This document shows, one piece after another, positions 30,721-40,111 of a stretch of 64,000 nucleotides of DNA. The notes under the pieces were generated by a model. That model did no database searches and was not told the origin of the DNA. It was given only the letters and a program-made list of their open reading frames with translations. Each line of letters starts with the position of its first letter. Position 1 is the first letter of the stretch. A program made the translations under genes and the position numbers. Source of the stretch: CBDFFW01 sp965246945. GTDB lineage: Bacteria > Pseudomonadota > Alphaproteobacteria > UBA11073. Location of the stretch: the NCBI GenBank assembly GCA_965246945.1, contig CBDFFW010000001.1, positions 558,001 to 622,000 on the forward strand. The letters run 5' to 3'.

Positions 30721-32535
30721 GTGATTGCCCCATCTGAATTGCAGCCATTGCTGATGGTTTTAAGGCAGGCACTGGAGCATTGCGCACAATCGCAAAATGA
30801 TATTTTGGTATCAAACATTCATCCAGAATTGGCGGAATTAGCAGCATTATTAAATAAATTATTTCAGCAAAACCAAAACCAAACCCATGAATATCAGCAT
30901 CAGAAATATTTCTTCGACAGTATTTTAGAACAAATGCCTATGGTGCTTTTTGCCAAAGACCCGCAAAATAATTTTCGCTATATCAAATTTAACAAACAGG
31001 CTGAGAGCGTTTTCGGCTTTAAACGAGAAGTAGCAGTTGGCAAAACCGATTATGATTTTTTCCCCAAAAAAGAAGCCGATTTTTTTCGCAGTATTGATGA
31101 ACAGGTTATACGTGAAGGAAAAGTAATCGATATTCCGGCTGAAAATGTTACCAATGAAAAAGGTACTTTTATTGCCCGCACGCGAAAAATCCCCATTTAT
31201 GATGCCAGTGGCAAGCCAATTATTTTGCTGGGTTTGTTAGAAGATATAACTGAAACCCGCAATGCGCAAATTCGCTTGCGGGATTATGCCATTGCGGTTG
31301 AACAAAAAAACCGCGAATTGCAAGCCGCCAAAGCGCATGCCGAACAAGCCCATGTGGAAGCGGAAACAGCCAATACGTTAAAAAGCCAATTTCTGGCGAC
31401 GATGAGCCATGAAATCAGAACGCCAATGAATGCTATTATTGGCATGACCGAAATTTTATTAGGCTCCGCCCTAGATGATAAACAAAAGCTTTATGCCAAG
31501 ACGGTGCTGAGTTCGGCCGAGGCACTGCTTAATATCATTAATGATATTTTGGATGTCTCCAAAATTGAAGCGGGTAAATTATCGATTGAACATATTGCTT
31601 TTGATTTGCAGCAATCCTTACGCGAAATTGCGACATTGTTCACGTTTCATGCGCGGGAAAAAGGCGTGAAATTACGGTTTCATTATGCCAAAGATTTGCC
31701 GCGTCTAGTTTGGGGTGACCCCATGCGGCTGCGGCAATTGGTCCAAAATTTGCTGAGCAATGCGGTTAAGTTTACAGCGCAGGGAAGAATTACTTTGAAT
31801 GTCGCACGTTTGGCTGTATCTGATCAGCCGGATATATTGAAAATTTCTGTGCAAGATAGCGGGATCGGTATTCCAGGTGAAGCGCAGCAATATATTTTTG
31901 ATAGCTTTACGCAGGCCGATACTTCTACCACGCGCCGGTTTGGTGGCACGGGTTTGGGATTGTCTATTTGCAAGCAATTGGTGGAATTGATGCAAGGCGA
32001 AATTCATTTGGAAAGCCTGGTCGGGCAGGGCTCCACTTTTGCGCTACATTTGCCACTGCAAGAATATTTACCAATTGAGGCGAATACTAAGCATTTCGAG
32101 CTACAAAATACGGTTAAGGCACCGTTGTGGAATGACCGCCGCTTTCAAGGCTTTCAAATTTTATTGGTGGAAGATAGCCGCGTTAACCGGATGATGACAG
32201 AAGCGATGTTGGATGAAATCGGCCTGAAAATTGATATGGCGGAAGATGGCCAGCAAGCGATATTGGCCGCCCAGCGAAAAAATTATGATTTGATTTTAAT
32301 GGATATTCAAATGCCGGTGATGGATGGCTATGAAGCCACCAAACAATTATGCCAGTTGATGCAGGAACGGGTGATCCCAAGCTGCCCGATTGTGGCCTTA
32401 ACCGCCAATGCCATGCGGGAAGATGAAGCGAAATGTTATCAAATCGGTATGCAGGATTATTTAAGCAAGCCGGTGCATAAAAGGGATCTTTATCAAACCT
32501 TGCATCAATGGTTGCCGCAGCCGGAAACTGCTTAG
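30721..32535 (+). CDS. Soluble PAS-containing hybrid histidine kinase
   Basis: A 604-aa cytoplasmic kinase with no membrane segment. Residues about 65-180 are a PAS domain (DSILEQMPMVLFAKDPQNNF), 180-220 a coiled coil, and the HisKA box is FLATMSHEIRTPMNAIIGM with phospho-His at about 230. HATPase motifs follow (QNLLSNAVKFT, DSGIGIP, FGGTGLGLSI), then a receiver domain (ILLVEDSRVNR...LILMDIQMPVMDGYEA). A GTG start is used, with AGGCGAG as ribosome binding site. It sits between fliN and flbD, an unusual place for a kinase; it may feed flagellar control or simply have inserted there. A phosphotransfer (Hpt) protein would be required to pass the signal on. Confidence 0.9.
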   Translation: MIAPSELQPLLMVLRQALEHCAQSQNDILVSNIHPELAELAALLNKLFQQNQNQTHEYQHQKYFFDSILEQMPMVLFAKDPQNNFRYIKFNKQAESVFGFKREVAVGKTDYDFFPKKEADFFRSIDEQVIREGKVIDIPAENVTNEKGTFIARTRKIPIYDASGKPIILLGLLEDITETRNAQIRLRDYAIAVEQKNRELQAAKAHAEQAHVEAETANTLKSQFLATMSHEIRTPMNAIIGMTEILLGSALDDKQKLYAKTVLSSAEALLNIINDILDVSKIEAGKLSIEHIAFDLQQSLREIATLFTFHAREKGVKLRFHYAKDLPRLVWGDPMRLRQLVQNLLSNAVKFTAQGRITLNVARLAVSDQPDILKISVQDSGIGIPGEAQQYIFDSFTQADTSTTRRFGGTGLGLSICKQLVELMQGEIHLESLVGQGSTFALHLPLQEYLPIEANTKHFELQNTVKAPLWNDRRFQGFQILLVEDSRVNRMMTEAMLDEIGLKIDMAEDGQQAILAAQRKNYDLILMDIQMPVMDGYEATKQLCQLMQERVIPSCPIVALTANAMREDEAKCYQIGMQDYLSKPVHKRDLYQTLHQWLPQPETA

Positions 32536-32575
32536 AATCTGGTAATCCACCGCGAAACCGCTTATACCGATGATT

Positions 32576-33895
32576 ATGCGGTTGTTAATTGTGGGTAGTA
32601 TGGAAGGGCACGTGGCGCAGGCGGGCAAAATTGCTCAAAACCGCGGTGCCAAAGTGGCTTATGCCGATAGTGCGGAACGGGGGCTAATTGCCTTGCGCAA
32701 TGGGGTGGGCGCCGATTTGGTGTTAATGGATTGCCGCCTGGCCGTGGGTGATTTTATTCAGCACATGCAAAGCGAACGGATGACCGTGCCGGTTGTTGCC
32801 TATGGCTTGGGTAATGAAACCAGTTTAGCAGTAGCGGCGATCAAAGCAGGCGCGAAAGAATATTTACCGCTGCCGCCCGATGCCGAATTGATTGCCGCGG
32901 TGTTGGAAGCAGTGGCGGGTGAACAAAATCAGTTTATTGCCAAAGATCCATCGATGTTGGCGGTGTTAAAAATGGCCGACCAGGTCGCGCGCAGCGATGC
33001 CACGGTGCTGATTACGGGTGAAAGCGGCACCGGTAAAGAAGTGATGGCGCGCTATATCCATGCCAAAAGCCGGCGGGCGGCCGGGCATTTTGTGGCCGTT
33101 AATTGTGCGGCTATTCCAGAAACATTGATTGAGTCCGAACTATTCGGGCATGAAAAAGGCGCGTTTACAGGGGCTGTGGCGCGGCGGTTGGGCAAGTTTG
33201 AAGAAGCCAATGGCGGCACGTTATTCTTGGATGAAATCAGTGAAATGAGCCTGCCGCCGCAAGCCAAATTATTGCGGGCGATTCAGGAAAAAGAAATTAC
33301 GCGGCTGGGCGGCAACGGCAATGTTAAAATTGATCTGCGCTTGGTGGCTACCAGTAATCGCAAGTTGCTGGAATATGTGCAGGCCAAACAATTTCGTGAA
33401 GATTTATATTACCGGCTAAATGTAATTAATTTGCAACTGCCGCCATTGCGGGAGCGGCAACAAGATATTCCGTTATTGGCGGATTTCTTTGTTAAAAAAT
33501 ATTCAGAAGCCAATGGCGTGCCATTAAAAAGTTTTAGCGCGGCAGCGATGCAAAAAATGCAAAGCTATGCCTGGCCAGGCAATGTGCGCGAATTGGAAAA
33601 CACCATTCACCGCGCGGTGCTAATCAGTATTGGCAGTATGATTGAAGCCGATGCGATCATTTCGAGCAGTGCGCCAGAAATGCCAGCAACTACGCCAAGC
33701 GATGACAGCGCGGTGGTGAGTGACGAAGGGTTGCAAGCTAAATTAGTTGGCCAAAGCCTGGCGAGTATCGAACGGGCGGCTATTTTGCGGACGATGGAAC
33801 ATTGTTTGGGCAATCCCAACAGCGCCGCGCAAATTTTGGGCATAACTTTGCGCACCTTGCGGGCCAAACTCAAAACGTATGAAACTGCTGCCTAA
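32576..33895 (+). CDS. flbD: FlbD-type sigma-54-dependent flagellar activator
   Basis: Activates class III/IV flagellar operons with sigma-54 RNA polymerase. The N-terminal receiver-like domain begins MRLLIVGSMEGHVAQAGKIA and lacks the usual acidic pair, as in Caulobacter FlbD, then shows the AIKAGAKEYLPLPPDAELIA segment typical of FlbD. The AAA+ domain has GESGTGKE, the sigma-54 loop GAFTGA and LFLDEISEM, and a C-terminal Fis-type HTH follows (GNPNSAAQILGITLRTLRAK). I prefer the ATG at 32576 over 32570 by comparison with FlbD. It follows the fli genes in the classical order, after the inserted kinase. Confidence 0.92.
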   Translation: MRLLIVGSMEGHVAQAGKIAQNRGAKVAYADSAERGLIALRNGVGADLVLMDCRLAVGDFIQHMQSERMTVPVVAYGLGNETSLAVAAIKAGAKEYLPLPPDAELIAAVLEAVAGEQNQFIAKDPSMLAVLKMADQVARSDATVLITGESGTGKEVMARYIHAKSRRAAGHFVAVNCAAIPETLIESELFGHEKGAFTGAVARRLGKFEEANGGTLFLDEISEMSLPPQAKLLRAIQEKEITRLGGNGNVKIDLRLVATSNRKLLEYVQAKQFREDLYYRLNVINLQLPPLRERQQDIPLLADFFVKKYSEANGVPLKSFSAAAMQKMQSYAWPGNVRELENTIHRAVLISIGSMIEADAIISSSAPEMPATTPSDDSAVVSDEGLQAKLVGQSLASIERAAILRTMEHCLGNPNSAAQILGITLRTLRAKLKTYETAA

Positions 33896-34156
33896 GATGA
33901 GAATTTGCTTGTTCATGCAAGTATATTGTTTGGATACGCATAAATTTACGATATGGAAAAATCTATATTAACAAACACAAAATTATACTTATATATTGTG
34001 TGTTTTATTGAGAATAGATCGTTCGATTAATGCTTTTAATGTGATTAAAATGATTATCTAAAATTTTAGATAATTCACAGAATTGTAAAGTAGTTTTGCA
34101 AGTATTTTCTTAAGTCAGGACAAATGTTACGCTCCTTAATTCAAGGATATTTTATA

Positions 34157-35716
34157 ATGAATAACAGTACCTATCAAGATATCGGGCCGCGCGACGAACA
34201 ACAAGACCGGTATTATGGCGGTAGTTTTGAAGAGGCTTCCCATAACCCCTTAGTGCTTGTGCAAAAATGGATGGAGCAAGCCAAGAAGAAATCTAACGCA
34301 CTGGCCATAAAAAATGCGGGTGCGACCATTGTGATAGCAGCGGCCCAAGCTACTGGTGTAGCTGTGGGCTATATTGGCGATAGCCGCGCTTTTATGGTGG
34401 CCGTTAATTCTGAAAACGGTGAAGTTTTGGTGCGTGCTGTCACGCCGTTTAGTCAGCTGCATAAAATTCAAGCAGTAGGGCATCAAAATGAAATTACCAA
34501 AGCATTGTCTCCAAATGCAGATGATGCCCCAACTTTTGTTTGGCTTGATGGGCAGGACAAGCAGCCTGGGTGTAAATATTATCTGTTACTGACCAGTGAT
34601 GGTATTGAAACCTATAATAAACATCATGATGCTAGATTGGACGAGCCCGGATTACTATGGGCAATCGGCCGTGCCTTTACCGAAGAAAATGTGACTGCGG
34701 AAAAGGTTTTAAGCAGTGTTCATCGATTGCTGATTAATGAATGGGGTAACCGGATCACCGATAATACTTCGGTAGTGTTAATGCCGGTGCCGACCGATGA
34801 TGGGATAAATCTCGGTTTTGTGATAGATGGTCATCTTGATAATGGCGGCCAATATGCGGAAGCGCTGGCAACACATTTGGCGGCATTGGCGTCAAAAAAC
34901 GCCCAGCTTTTTGCCGATGGTATGCCCCAAATTGTTGTGGATAACAACATTGAATTGGTGACGCCAGGAGGCTGGCAAGTGTTGGGGCCATTGCCGCCTG
35001 CCAAACCAGAACCTGTTAATCAATTGCAGTCTGCTGGGATGGGCAGTGTTGATGAAGCTGAGCCGATGCAGGCCGGTGGAGAAGCCGCGTCGGGCTTTGA
35101 ACCTTTAAGCAGTCATGCGGTGATTGAAATGCCGCAGTTCGACCGTGTCTATCGATCTCGGCATAACAGGCGTCAAAATCGGGCAGCGTTTCTTGTGCTT
35201 GCCACTATCTTTGCTGCGGCTGGTTTAGGATCTTGCCAATATCAATCTCAAAAAAGCCAACAACAAGCGGCGAAAAAACTAGTGCGCTTAAAACAAGATT
35301 TAAACGGTGAGATAGATTTTTTATTATCCCAATCGCACAAAACGCTTTCAAAAGGTTTGCGCCAAAATACGCAAACACCGCCAGCTATGAAACAGTTAGC
35401 GAATGATTTATGGGCAAGTGCGCGGGAAAATGGGTTGAATGGAAAATGGTTTTATAATCCAGAACAACCAACCAGCTTTAAAGTTGAATTTTCGACGAAA
35501 GATTTTTCTTTCACAATTTGTGCAACGCAAAATCCGGATGGCAAAGTGCTAGCCTATATTCAAGAAGATTTTAATAATGGTAAAAATCTACAGTCTGCAA
35601 CAAGCTGGCAGCGTTTGGATAGTATCTTACGGTCTGCTGCGCATGGAAATGACTTATCTGAATTACATCGCCGTCCACATTCAGCTGCTTATTATAATCT
35701 CCAACCGCCGTTATGA
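34157..35716 (+). CDS. PP2C-like protein with rearranged domain and a C-terminal membrane anchor
   Basis: From the ATG at 34157, with an AAGGA ribosome binding site, the product is 519 aa. Residues 8-20 (DIGPRDEQQDRYY) resemble the first PP2C motif. Residues 54-80 (GATIVIAAAQATG...GYIGDSRAF), 143-151 (LLTSDGIET) and 200-209 (ITDNTSVVLM) follow PP2C motifs in order, but the second motif that brings the DGH metal ligands is missing from its normal place between the first two. A stretch resembling it, LGFVIDGHLDNGGQYAEALA (219-238), comes after the last motif instead. A hydrophobic helix (about 343-360) and a polar C-terminal domain complete the protein. Substrate unknown; activity uncertain. 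Confidence 0.65.
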   Translation: MNNSTYQDIGPRDEQQDRYYGGSFEEASHNPLVLVQKWMEQAKKKSNALAIKNAGATIVIAAAQATGVAVGYIGDSRAFMVAVNSENGEVLVRAVTPFSQLHKIQAVGHQNEITKALSPNADDAPTFVWLDGQDKQPGCKYYLLLTSDGIETYNKHHDARLDEPGLLWAIGRAFTEENVTAEKVLSSVHRLLINEWGNRITDNTSVVLMPVPTDDGINLGFVIDGHLDNGGQYAEALATHLAALASKNAQLFADGMPQIVVDNNIELVTPGGWQVLGPLPPAKPEPVNQLQSAGMGSVDEAEPMQAGGEAASGFEPLSSHAVIEMPQFDRVYRSRHNRRQNRAAFLVLATIFAAAGLGSCQYQSQKSQQQAAKKLVRLKQDLNGEIDFLLSQSHKTLSKGLRQNTQTPPAMKQLANDLWASARENGLNGKWFYNPEQPTSFKVEFSTKDFSFTICATQNPDGKVLAYIQEDFNNGKNLQSATSWQRLDSILRSAAHGNDLSELHRRPHSAAYYNLQPPL

Positions 35717-36394
35717 TGCACGGGCGTTGTCGGTGCTGCGGCGGGTGCGTGGTTTGGCCGGTGCGTCTGGCAACAATGGCACGAAACGCACGGGGCAAAT
35801 TTCTTCATAGCCGCAATTATTTTCATGTTTGGTGATCCGCACCAAGACCTGCGCGCGTTTAAAGGTCAGCGGGATAACCATGATGCCGCCGAGTGCGAGT
35901 TGGTCGAGCAAGGCAGGTGGCGGTTCTGCACCTGCCGCCGCTGCGGTAACAATAATGCGCGTGAACGGCGCTTGCTCTATCCAACCCTTCGTGCCATCGC
36001 TGGCAATGGCGGTGACATTGCGAATATGCAGGCGCTGCAACAACGCTTCAGTTGGTTTGAGCAATTCGGCGATGCGTTCAATCGAATAAACGCGGCGGGC
36101 TAATTTCGATAAAATGGCGGTTTGATAACCACTGCCGGTGCCAATCTCCAACACCTTATGGGTTTTGTTGACCTGCAAAGCTTGGGTCATCAGCGCGACA
36201 ATATAAGGCTGGCTGATGGTTTGCCCATGGCCGATGGGCAAGGCGATATTGTCATAGGCTTTATCGTGGAATTGTAAGGGAACAAATACCTCGCGCGGCA
36301 CGCGTTCGATCGCGCTGAGCACATGGGCATCAGTAATGCCCAACTGGCGCAATTCCATGATCAACCTGATCTTCCGGGCTTCCCAAATACTCAT
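35711..36394 (-). CDS. pcm: Protein-L-isoaspartate O-methyltransferase
   Basis: Methylates isoaspartyl residues of damaged proteins for repair. The 227-aa protein has the PCMT pattern: RVPREVFVPLQFHDKAYDNI, LPIGHGQTISQPYIVALMTQ, SAM-binding VLEIGTGSGYQTAILSKLAR, YSIERI, and the family-typical LDQLALGGIMVIPLT. The C-terminal extension of about 30 residues is low in complexity. Its last codons overlap the end of the convergent PP2C-like gene by 6 nt. Confidence 0.96.
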   Translation of the reverse strand: MSIWEARKIRLIMELRQLGITDAHVLSAIERVPREVFVPLQFHDKAYDNIALPIGHGQTISQPYIVALMTQALQVNKTHKVLEIGTGSGYQTAILSKLARRVYSIERIAELLKPTEALLQRLHIRNVTAIASDGTKGWIEQAPFTRIIVTAAAAGAEPPPALLDQLALGGIMVIPLTFKRAQVLVRITKHENNCGYEEICPVRFVPLLPDAPAKPRTRRSTDNARAS

Positions 36395-36582
36395 CGGATT
36401 CGGATAGCGTAGACAGGTTAGCCGGATTCGGAAAACGGTTTGTGGTTAAAATGGTCAGATTCTCTTACTGCAAAATGATTTTCTTAAGGCTGATAAGAAT
36501 TCGAATCAAAACCGCTGTTTTGCTTGCTGCAAGCGCCAAAAAGACATAAATATAGTGTATAATTTTTTTGGAGTTCCGATCC

Positions 36583-39483
36583 GTGCAACCAGCCCCGCAA
36601 AACGCGCAAATCCTTGGCCAGATTTATCAGCGCTATCTTGAAAATCCAGCCAGTGTTGATTCCGCCTGGGCGACTTATTTCCGCGAATTTGGCGATGCCT
36701 TTGCCGATATTGCACGCGAGCAGCAGGGACCAAGCTGGGCCAGGAAGAAAGCCAAATTACCGGATGAAACGGAAAAGCCGGTTAAAGTACCGAAAGGTGG
36801 GGTTGTCCCAGAAAAATCCGCGCCCATGGTGGCATTGGTTGGTGATGAATTTTCGGCGGCTGTGGCCGTTAAAACAGCAGCGTTGATTGAAGCGTACCGT
36901 ACTTACGGTCACTTTGCCGCAAAACTGGACCCACTTGGTTTTACTGCACCACCAGGCCATCCAACCCTATCACCCGAATTCCACGGTTTTACGGCTGCCG
37001 AATTGCGCCAGCCATTGCCGGTTAATGGGTTGATGGGCCAGCAAACCATGTCGAGCGACCAATTGATTGGTGCATTGCAGCAAACTTATGCTGGCCCAAT
37101 TGGCGTTGAATTCAATCATATTAGCGAACCCAATCAGCGTACCTGGTTATTGCAACAATTGGAAACCGCAGCTGCGCCATTAAATGCAGCGGAACAAAAA
37201 CAAATTTTGCAGGAACTAACCGCGGCGGAGTCTTTGGAAAAAACCTTGGGCAAAAAATTCGTCGGCGCGAAACGGTTTGGTTTGGATGGCTCGGAAAGTG
37301 TGATTGCGGCCACGGAAGAAATTTTGCGGCAAGCAGTCGCTAAAGGCACTGAAGAAGTGGTGTTCGGCATGGCCCATCGCGGCCGCCTGAATGTGCTGAC
37401 CAATATTTGCCATAAGCCTTACCGTGCGCTGTTCAGCGAATTTATGGGTGTGCCGACCAATCCGGAAGATACCGGCATTATGGGCGATGTGAAATACCAT
37501 AATGGTTATTCGAATGACCGTGTGATTGCGGGTAAAAATTTACATGTGTCATTGATGCCAAATCCATCGCATTTGGAAGCCGTGAACCCGCTGGTGCATG
37601 GTAAAACCCGCGCGAAGCAGGATCTGCGTAGTGATAAAACGCGCCGCAAGGTTTTAGCCGTATTGATGCATGGGGATGCCGCCGTGGCAGGCCAGGGCTT
37701 GGTCGCCGAATGTCTACAAATGGCCGCACTGCGTGCTTATGATAATGGCGGCACAATACACATTGTGATTAACAATCAGGTTGGGTTTACTACCAACCCA
37801 CTGGATGCGCGTTCCGGCCCCTATGCCACTGATATCACCAAGATATCTGCTGGGCCGATTTTCCATGTGAATGGCGACCAGCCAGAAGCGGTGATCCGCG
37901 CGGCGCGTATTGCGATTGCATTCCAACAGGAATTCCAGCGCGATGTAGTGTTGGATTTGATCGCTTACCGTCGTTATGGCCATAACGAAACGGATGAGCC
38001 AGCCTTTACCCAGCCGAAAATGTATGAATTGATCCGTGCGCGCCCAACTGTGCGGGAAGAATATGCGCAAGCGTTGCTGCAAGCCGGTGCCGTGAAGCAG
38101 GAAGAAATTGATGCGATCGACCAGGCGCAATATGCGAAATTGGAAGAAGAATATCAGGCCGCGCAAAGCTACCGCCCGAATGAAGCGGATTGGTTAAAAG
38201 GGAATTGGGCCGGTTTGGTGAAAGCGCCCAATGATGCGCGGCGCGGCGCCACGGCGCTGTCCGAAAAGGATATACAAACCATCTTTAAAGCGATTTCGCA
38301 AACGCCCAAAGAATTTCATGTTAATGCTAAGATTGCGCGGCAGTTGGAAGCCAAGGCAGAAATGGCCAAAACCGGCCAGGGCATTGATTGGGCGACAGCG
38401 GAAGCGCTGGCCTTTGGCGGCTTGTTGCTGGAAGGTAATCCCATTCGGTTTACCGGCCAGGATGTGCGGCGCGGAACATTCTCGCACCGGCATGCGGTGT
38501 TGACCGATCAGGAAAATGATCAAACTTATACGCCATTAAATCACATTGTGAATGATCAAAAAGCGCAGCTGGAAATCTATAACAGTTTTCTGTCGGAAGC
38601 AGCGGTGCTGGGTTTTGAATATGGGTATTCAAATACAGATCCCAATACGCTGGTATTATGGGAAGCGCAGTTTGGGGATTTCGTGAATGGCGCGCAGGTG
38701 ATTATCGATCAATTTATCGCCAGCGCTGAAACCAAATGGCTGCGCCTTTCTGGCCTTGTGATGCTGCTGCCGCATGGATTTGAAGGGCAGGGGCCGGAAC
38801 ATTCCTCCGCACGTTTGGAGCGCTTTTTGCAGTTATGTGCGGAAGATAATATGCAGGTGGCCAATTGCACTACACCGGCAAATTATTTTCATATTTTGCG
38901 CCGCCAATTGCGCCGCAATTTCCGCAAACCGCTGGTGATGATGACACCGAAATCCTTGCTGCGGCACAAACTGGCCGTTTCGCCATTGGCGATGTTTACG
39001 GGCAGTGAAACGTTTCACCGGGTACTGCACGATGATGTGCGGCCGAAGGATGGCAAAAAAGTAAAACGCGTGGTGCTGTGTAGCGGTAAGGTTTATTATG
39101 ATCTGCTTGAGGCACGTGATGCGAAAGGCTTGCAGGATGAAGTAACCTTCTTGCGGTTGGAGCAACTATATCCATTTGCGCATGAATTGCTGGCGGAGAT
39201 GCTAAAACAATATCCCAATGCGGATGTGGTGTGGTGCCAGGAAGAACCTGAAAACCAAGGTGCTTGGCATTTTGTGGATCGCCGCATTGAAGCGGTGTTA
39301 AGCGAAATCGGCCATACCGCCGCCCGCCCGCAATATGTGGGTCGCGTAGCTGCTGCGTCGCCAGCAACGGGTTATGCTAAACGGCACGAGAAAGAACAGC
39401 ATGCCTTGGTCGAAGCCGCCATCACGGCCGGCGCTGCGAGCAGTGCCAGGTCAGCCAAAGCAAAATTGAAAGTGGTTTCGTAG
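36583..39483 (+). CDS. sucA: 2-oxoglutarate dehydrogenase E1 component
   Basis: Thiamine-diphosphate-dependent decarboxylase of the TCA-cycle complex. It has the E1 N-terminus (YQRYLENPASVDSAWATYF), the thiamine-binding region (GMAHRGRLNVLTNI...KYHNGYSNDR), HGDAAVAGQG, YRRYGHNETDEPAFTQP, and the C-terminal transketolase-like part (LLPHGFEGQGPEHSSARLER, QEEPENQGAWHFVD). A TTG at 36568 opens the frame, but GGAG at 36570-36573 is spaced 9 nt before the GTG at 36583, which I take as the start (966 aa). The expected sucB and lpd genes do not follow; a toxin-antitoxin pair does. Confidence 0.95.
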   Translation: MQPAPQNAQILGQIYQRYLENPASVDSAWATYFREFGDAFADIAREQQGPSWARKKAKLPDETEKPVKVPKGGVVPEKSAPMVALVGDEFSAAVAVKTAALIEAYRTYGHFAAKLDPLGFTAPPGHPTLSPEFHGFTAAELRQPLPVNGLMGQQTMSSDQLIGALQQTYAGPIGVEFNHISEPNQRTWLLQQLETAAAPLNAAEQKQILQELTAAESLEKTLGKKFVGAKRFGLDGSESVIAATEEILRQAVAKGTEEVVFGMAHRGRLNVLTNICHKPYRALFSEFMGVPTNPEDTGIMGDVKYHNGYSNDRVIAGKNLHVSLMPNPSHLEAVNPLVHGKTRAKQDLRSDKTRRKVLAVLMHGDAAVAGQGLVAECLQMAALRAYDNGGTIHIVINNQVGFTTNPLDARSGPYATDITKISAGPIFHVNGDQPEAVIRAARIAIAFQQEFQRDVVLDLIAYRRYGHNETDEPAFTQPKMYELIRARPTVREEYAQALLQAGAVKQEEIDAIDQAQYAKLEEEYQAAQSYRPNEADWLKGNWAGLVKAPNDARRGATALSEKDIQTIFKAISQTPKEFHVNAKIARQLEAKAEMAKTGQGIDWATAEALAFGGLLLEGNPIRFTGQDVRRGTFSHRHAVLTDQENDQTYTPLNHIVNDQKAQLEIYNSFLSEAAVLGFEYGYSNTDPNTLVLWEAQFGDFVNGAQVIIDQFIASAETKWLRLSGLVMLLPHGFEGQGPEHSSARLERFLQLCAEDNMQVANCTTPANYFHILRRQLRRNFRKPLVMMTPKSLLRHKLAVSPLAMFTGSETFHRVLHDDVRPKDGKKVKRVVLCSGKVYYDLLEARDAKGLQDEVTFLRLEQLYPFAHELLAEMLKQYPNADVVWCQEEPENQGAWHFVDRRIEAVLSEIGHTAARPQYVGRVAAASPATGYAKRHEKEQHALVEAAITAGAASSARSAKAKLKVVS

Positions 39484-39484
39484 T

Positions 39485-39778
39485 ATGAGATTTTCAGACT
39501 TAAAAGCCAAAAGTACTGAAATTAATGCTGTGGCTACCCGCTATGGTATAAGCAATATTCGCGTGTTTGGCTCTATCTCTCGGGGTGATGCACGGCCTGA
39601 TAGTGATGTTGATTTGCTGGTGGATTATGATGCGTTGACCGGTAAACGGGCATCAGGACTTTTAGCATTTATGGCAGAAGCTGAAATGTTACTGGCCAGA
39701 TCGGTTGACGTGGTTACGGCGCAATCTTTAAAACCGCACCAACTTGCCCGCATTAGCTCTGACATTAAATGGCTGTAA
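39485..39778 (+). CDS. mntA: MntA-type nucleotidyltransferase antitoxin
   Basis: Minimal nucleotidyltransferase (97 aa) of the MNT/HEPN toxin-antitoxin class. The diagnostic motif is intact: VFGSISRGDARPDSDVDLLV at about residues 27-46 (GS-x10-DxD), the metal-binding core by which MntA proteins AMPylate the HepT toxin in the systems studied. It starts directly after the sucA stop codon and ends next to hepT, so it is probably transcribed with both. Confidence 0.92.
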   Translation: MRFSDLKAKSTEINAVATRYGISNIRVFGSISRGDARPDSDVDLLVDYDALTGKRASGLLAFMAEAEMLLARSVDVVTAQSLKPHQLARISSDIKWL

Positions 39779-40111
39779 ATGGATCTTAAAAACCGCAATG
39801 CAATTGAAGATATTCTAGAAGCGATTGCTGCAGTTGAACGTTTTGTGACTGGTTACGATGAGCAAATTTTTCTAGATGATGAAAAAACCTGTTATGCAGT
39901 TGCCCGTGCCTTGGAAATTATTGGTGAAGCTGCCAAACGCGTTAACGAAGATATACGCTTAAAACATCCAAATGTACCTTGGTCATTCATGGCCAAAGCG
40001 CGAGATAAAATTATTCATCATTACGATTGGATCGATTATCTTGCTGTTTGGGATATTGTGGTAACGCATTTACCGCTTTGCAAAAAAGAATTATTTGCGA
40101 TTATAAATTAA
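39779..40111 (+). CDS. hepT: HEPN-domain toxin (HepT)
   Basis: The partner of MntA: a 110-aa alpha-helical HEPN protein with the RNase motif R-x(4-6)-H in AKARDKIIHHYDWID (about residues 78-92), and the conserved ALEIIGEAAKRVNEDI upstream. HEPN toxins cleave RNA (tRNA in some systems) and are neutralised by AMPylation at a Tyr close to this motif, which is present (HHYDW). It begins right after the mntA stop codon. Its end overlaps the end of convergent tmk by 4 nt. Confidence 0.92.
   Translation: MDLKNRNAIEDILEAIAAVERFVTGYDEQIFLDDEKTCYAVARALEIIGEAAKRVNEDIRLKHPNVPWSFMAKARDKIIHHYDWIDYLAVWDIVVTHLPLCKKELFAIIN

Noticed and set aside
32576..32930. Degenerate receiver of FlbD as a defect
   Set aside because: FlbD proteins are known to lack parts of the usual acidic pocket, so this is a family trait and not damage.
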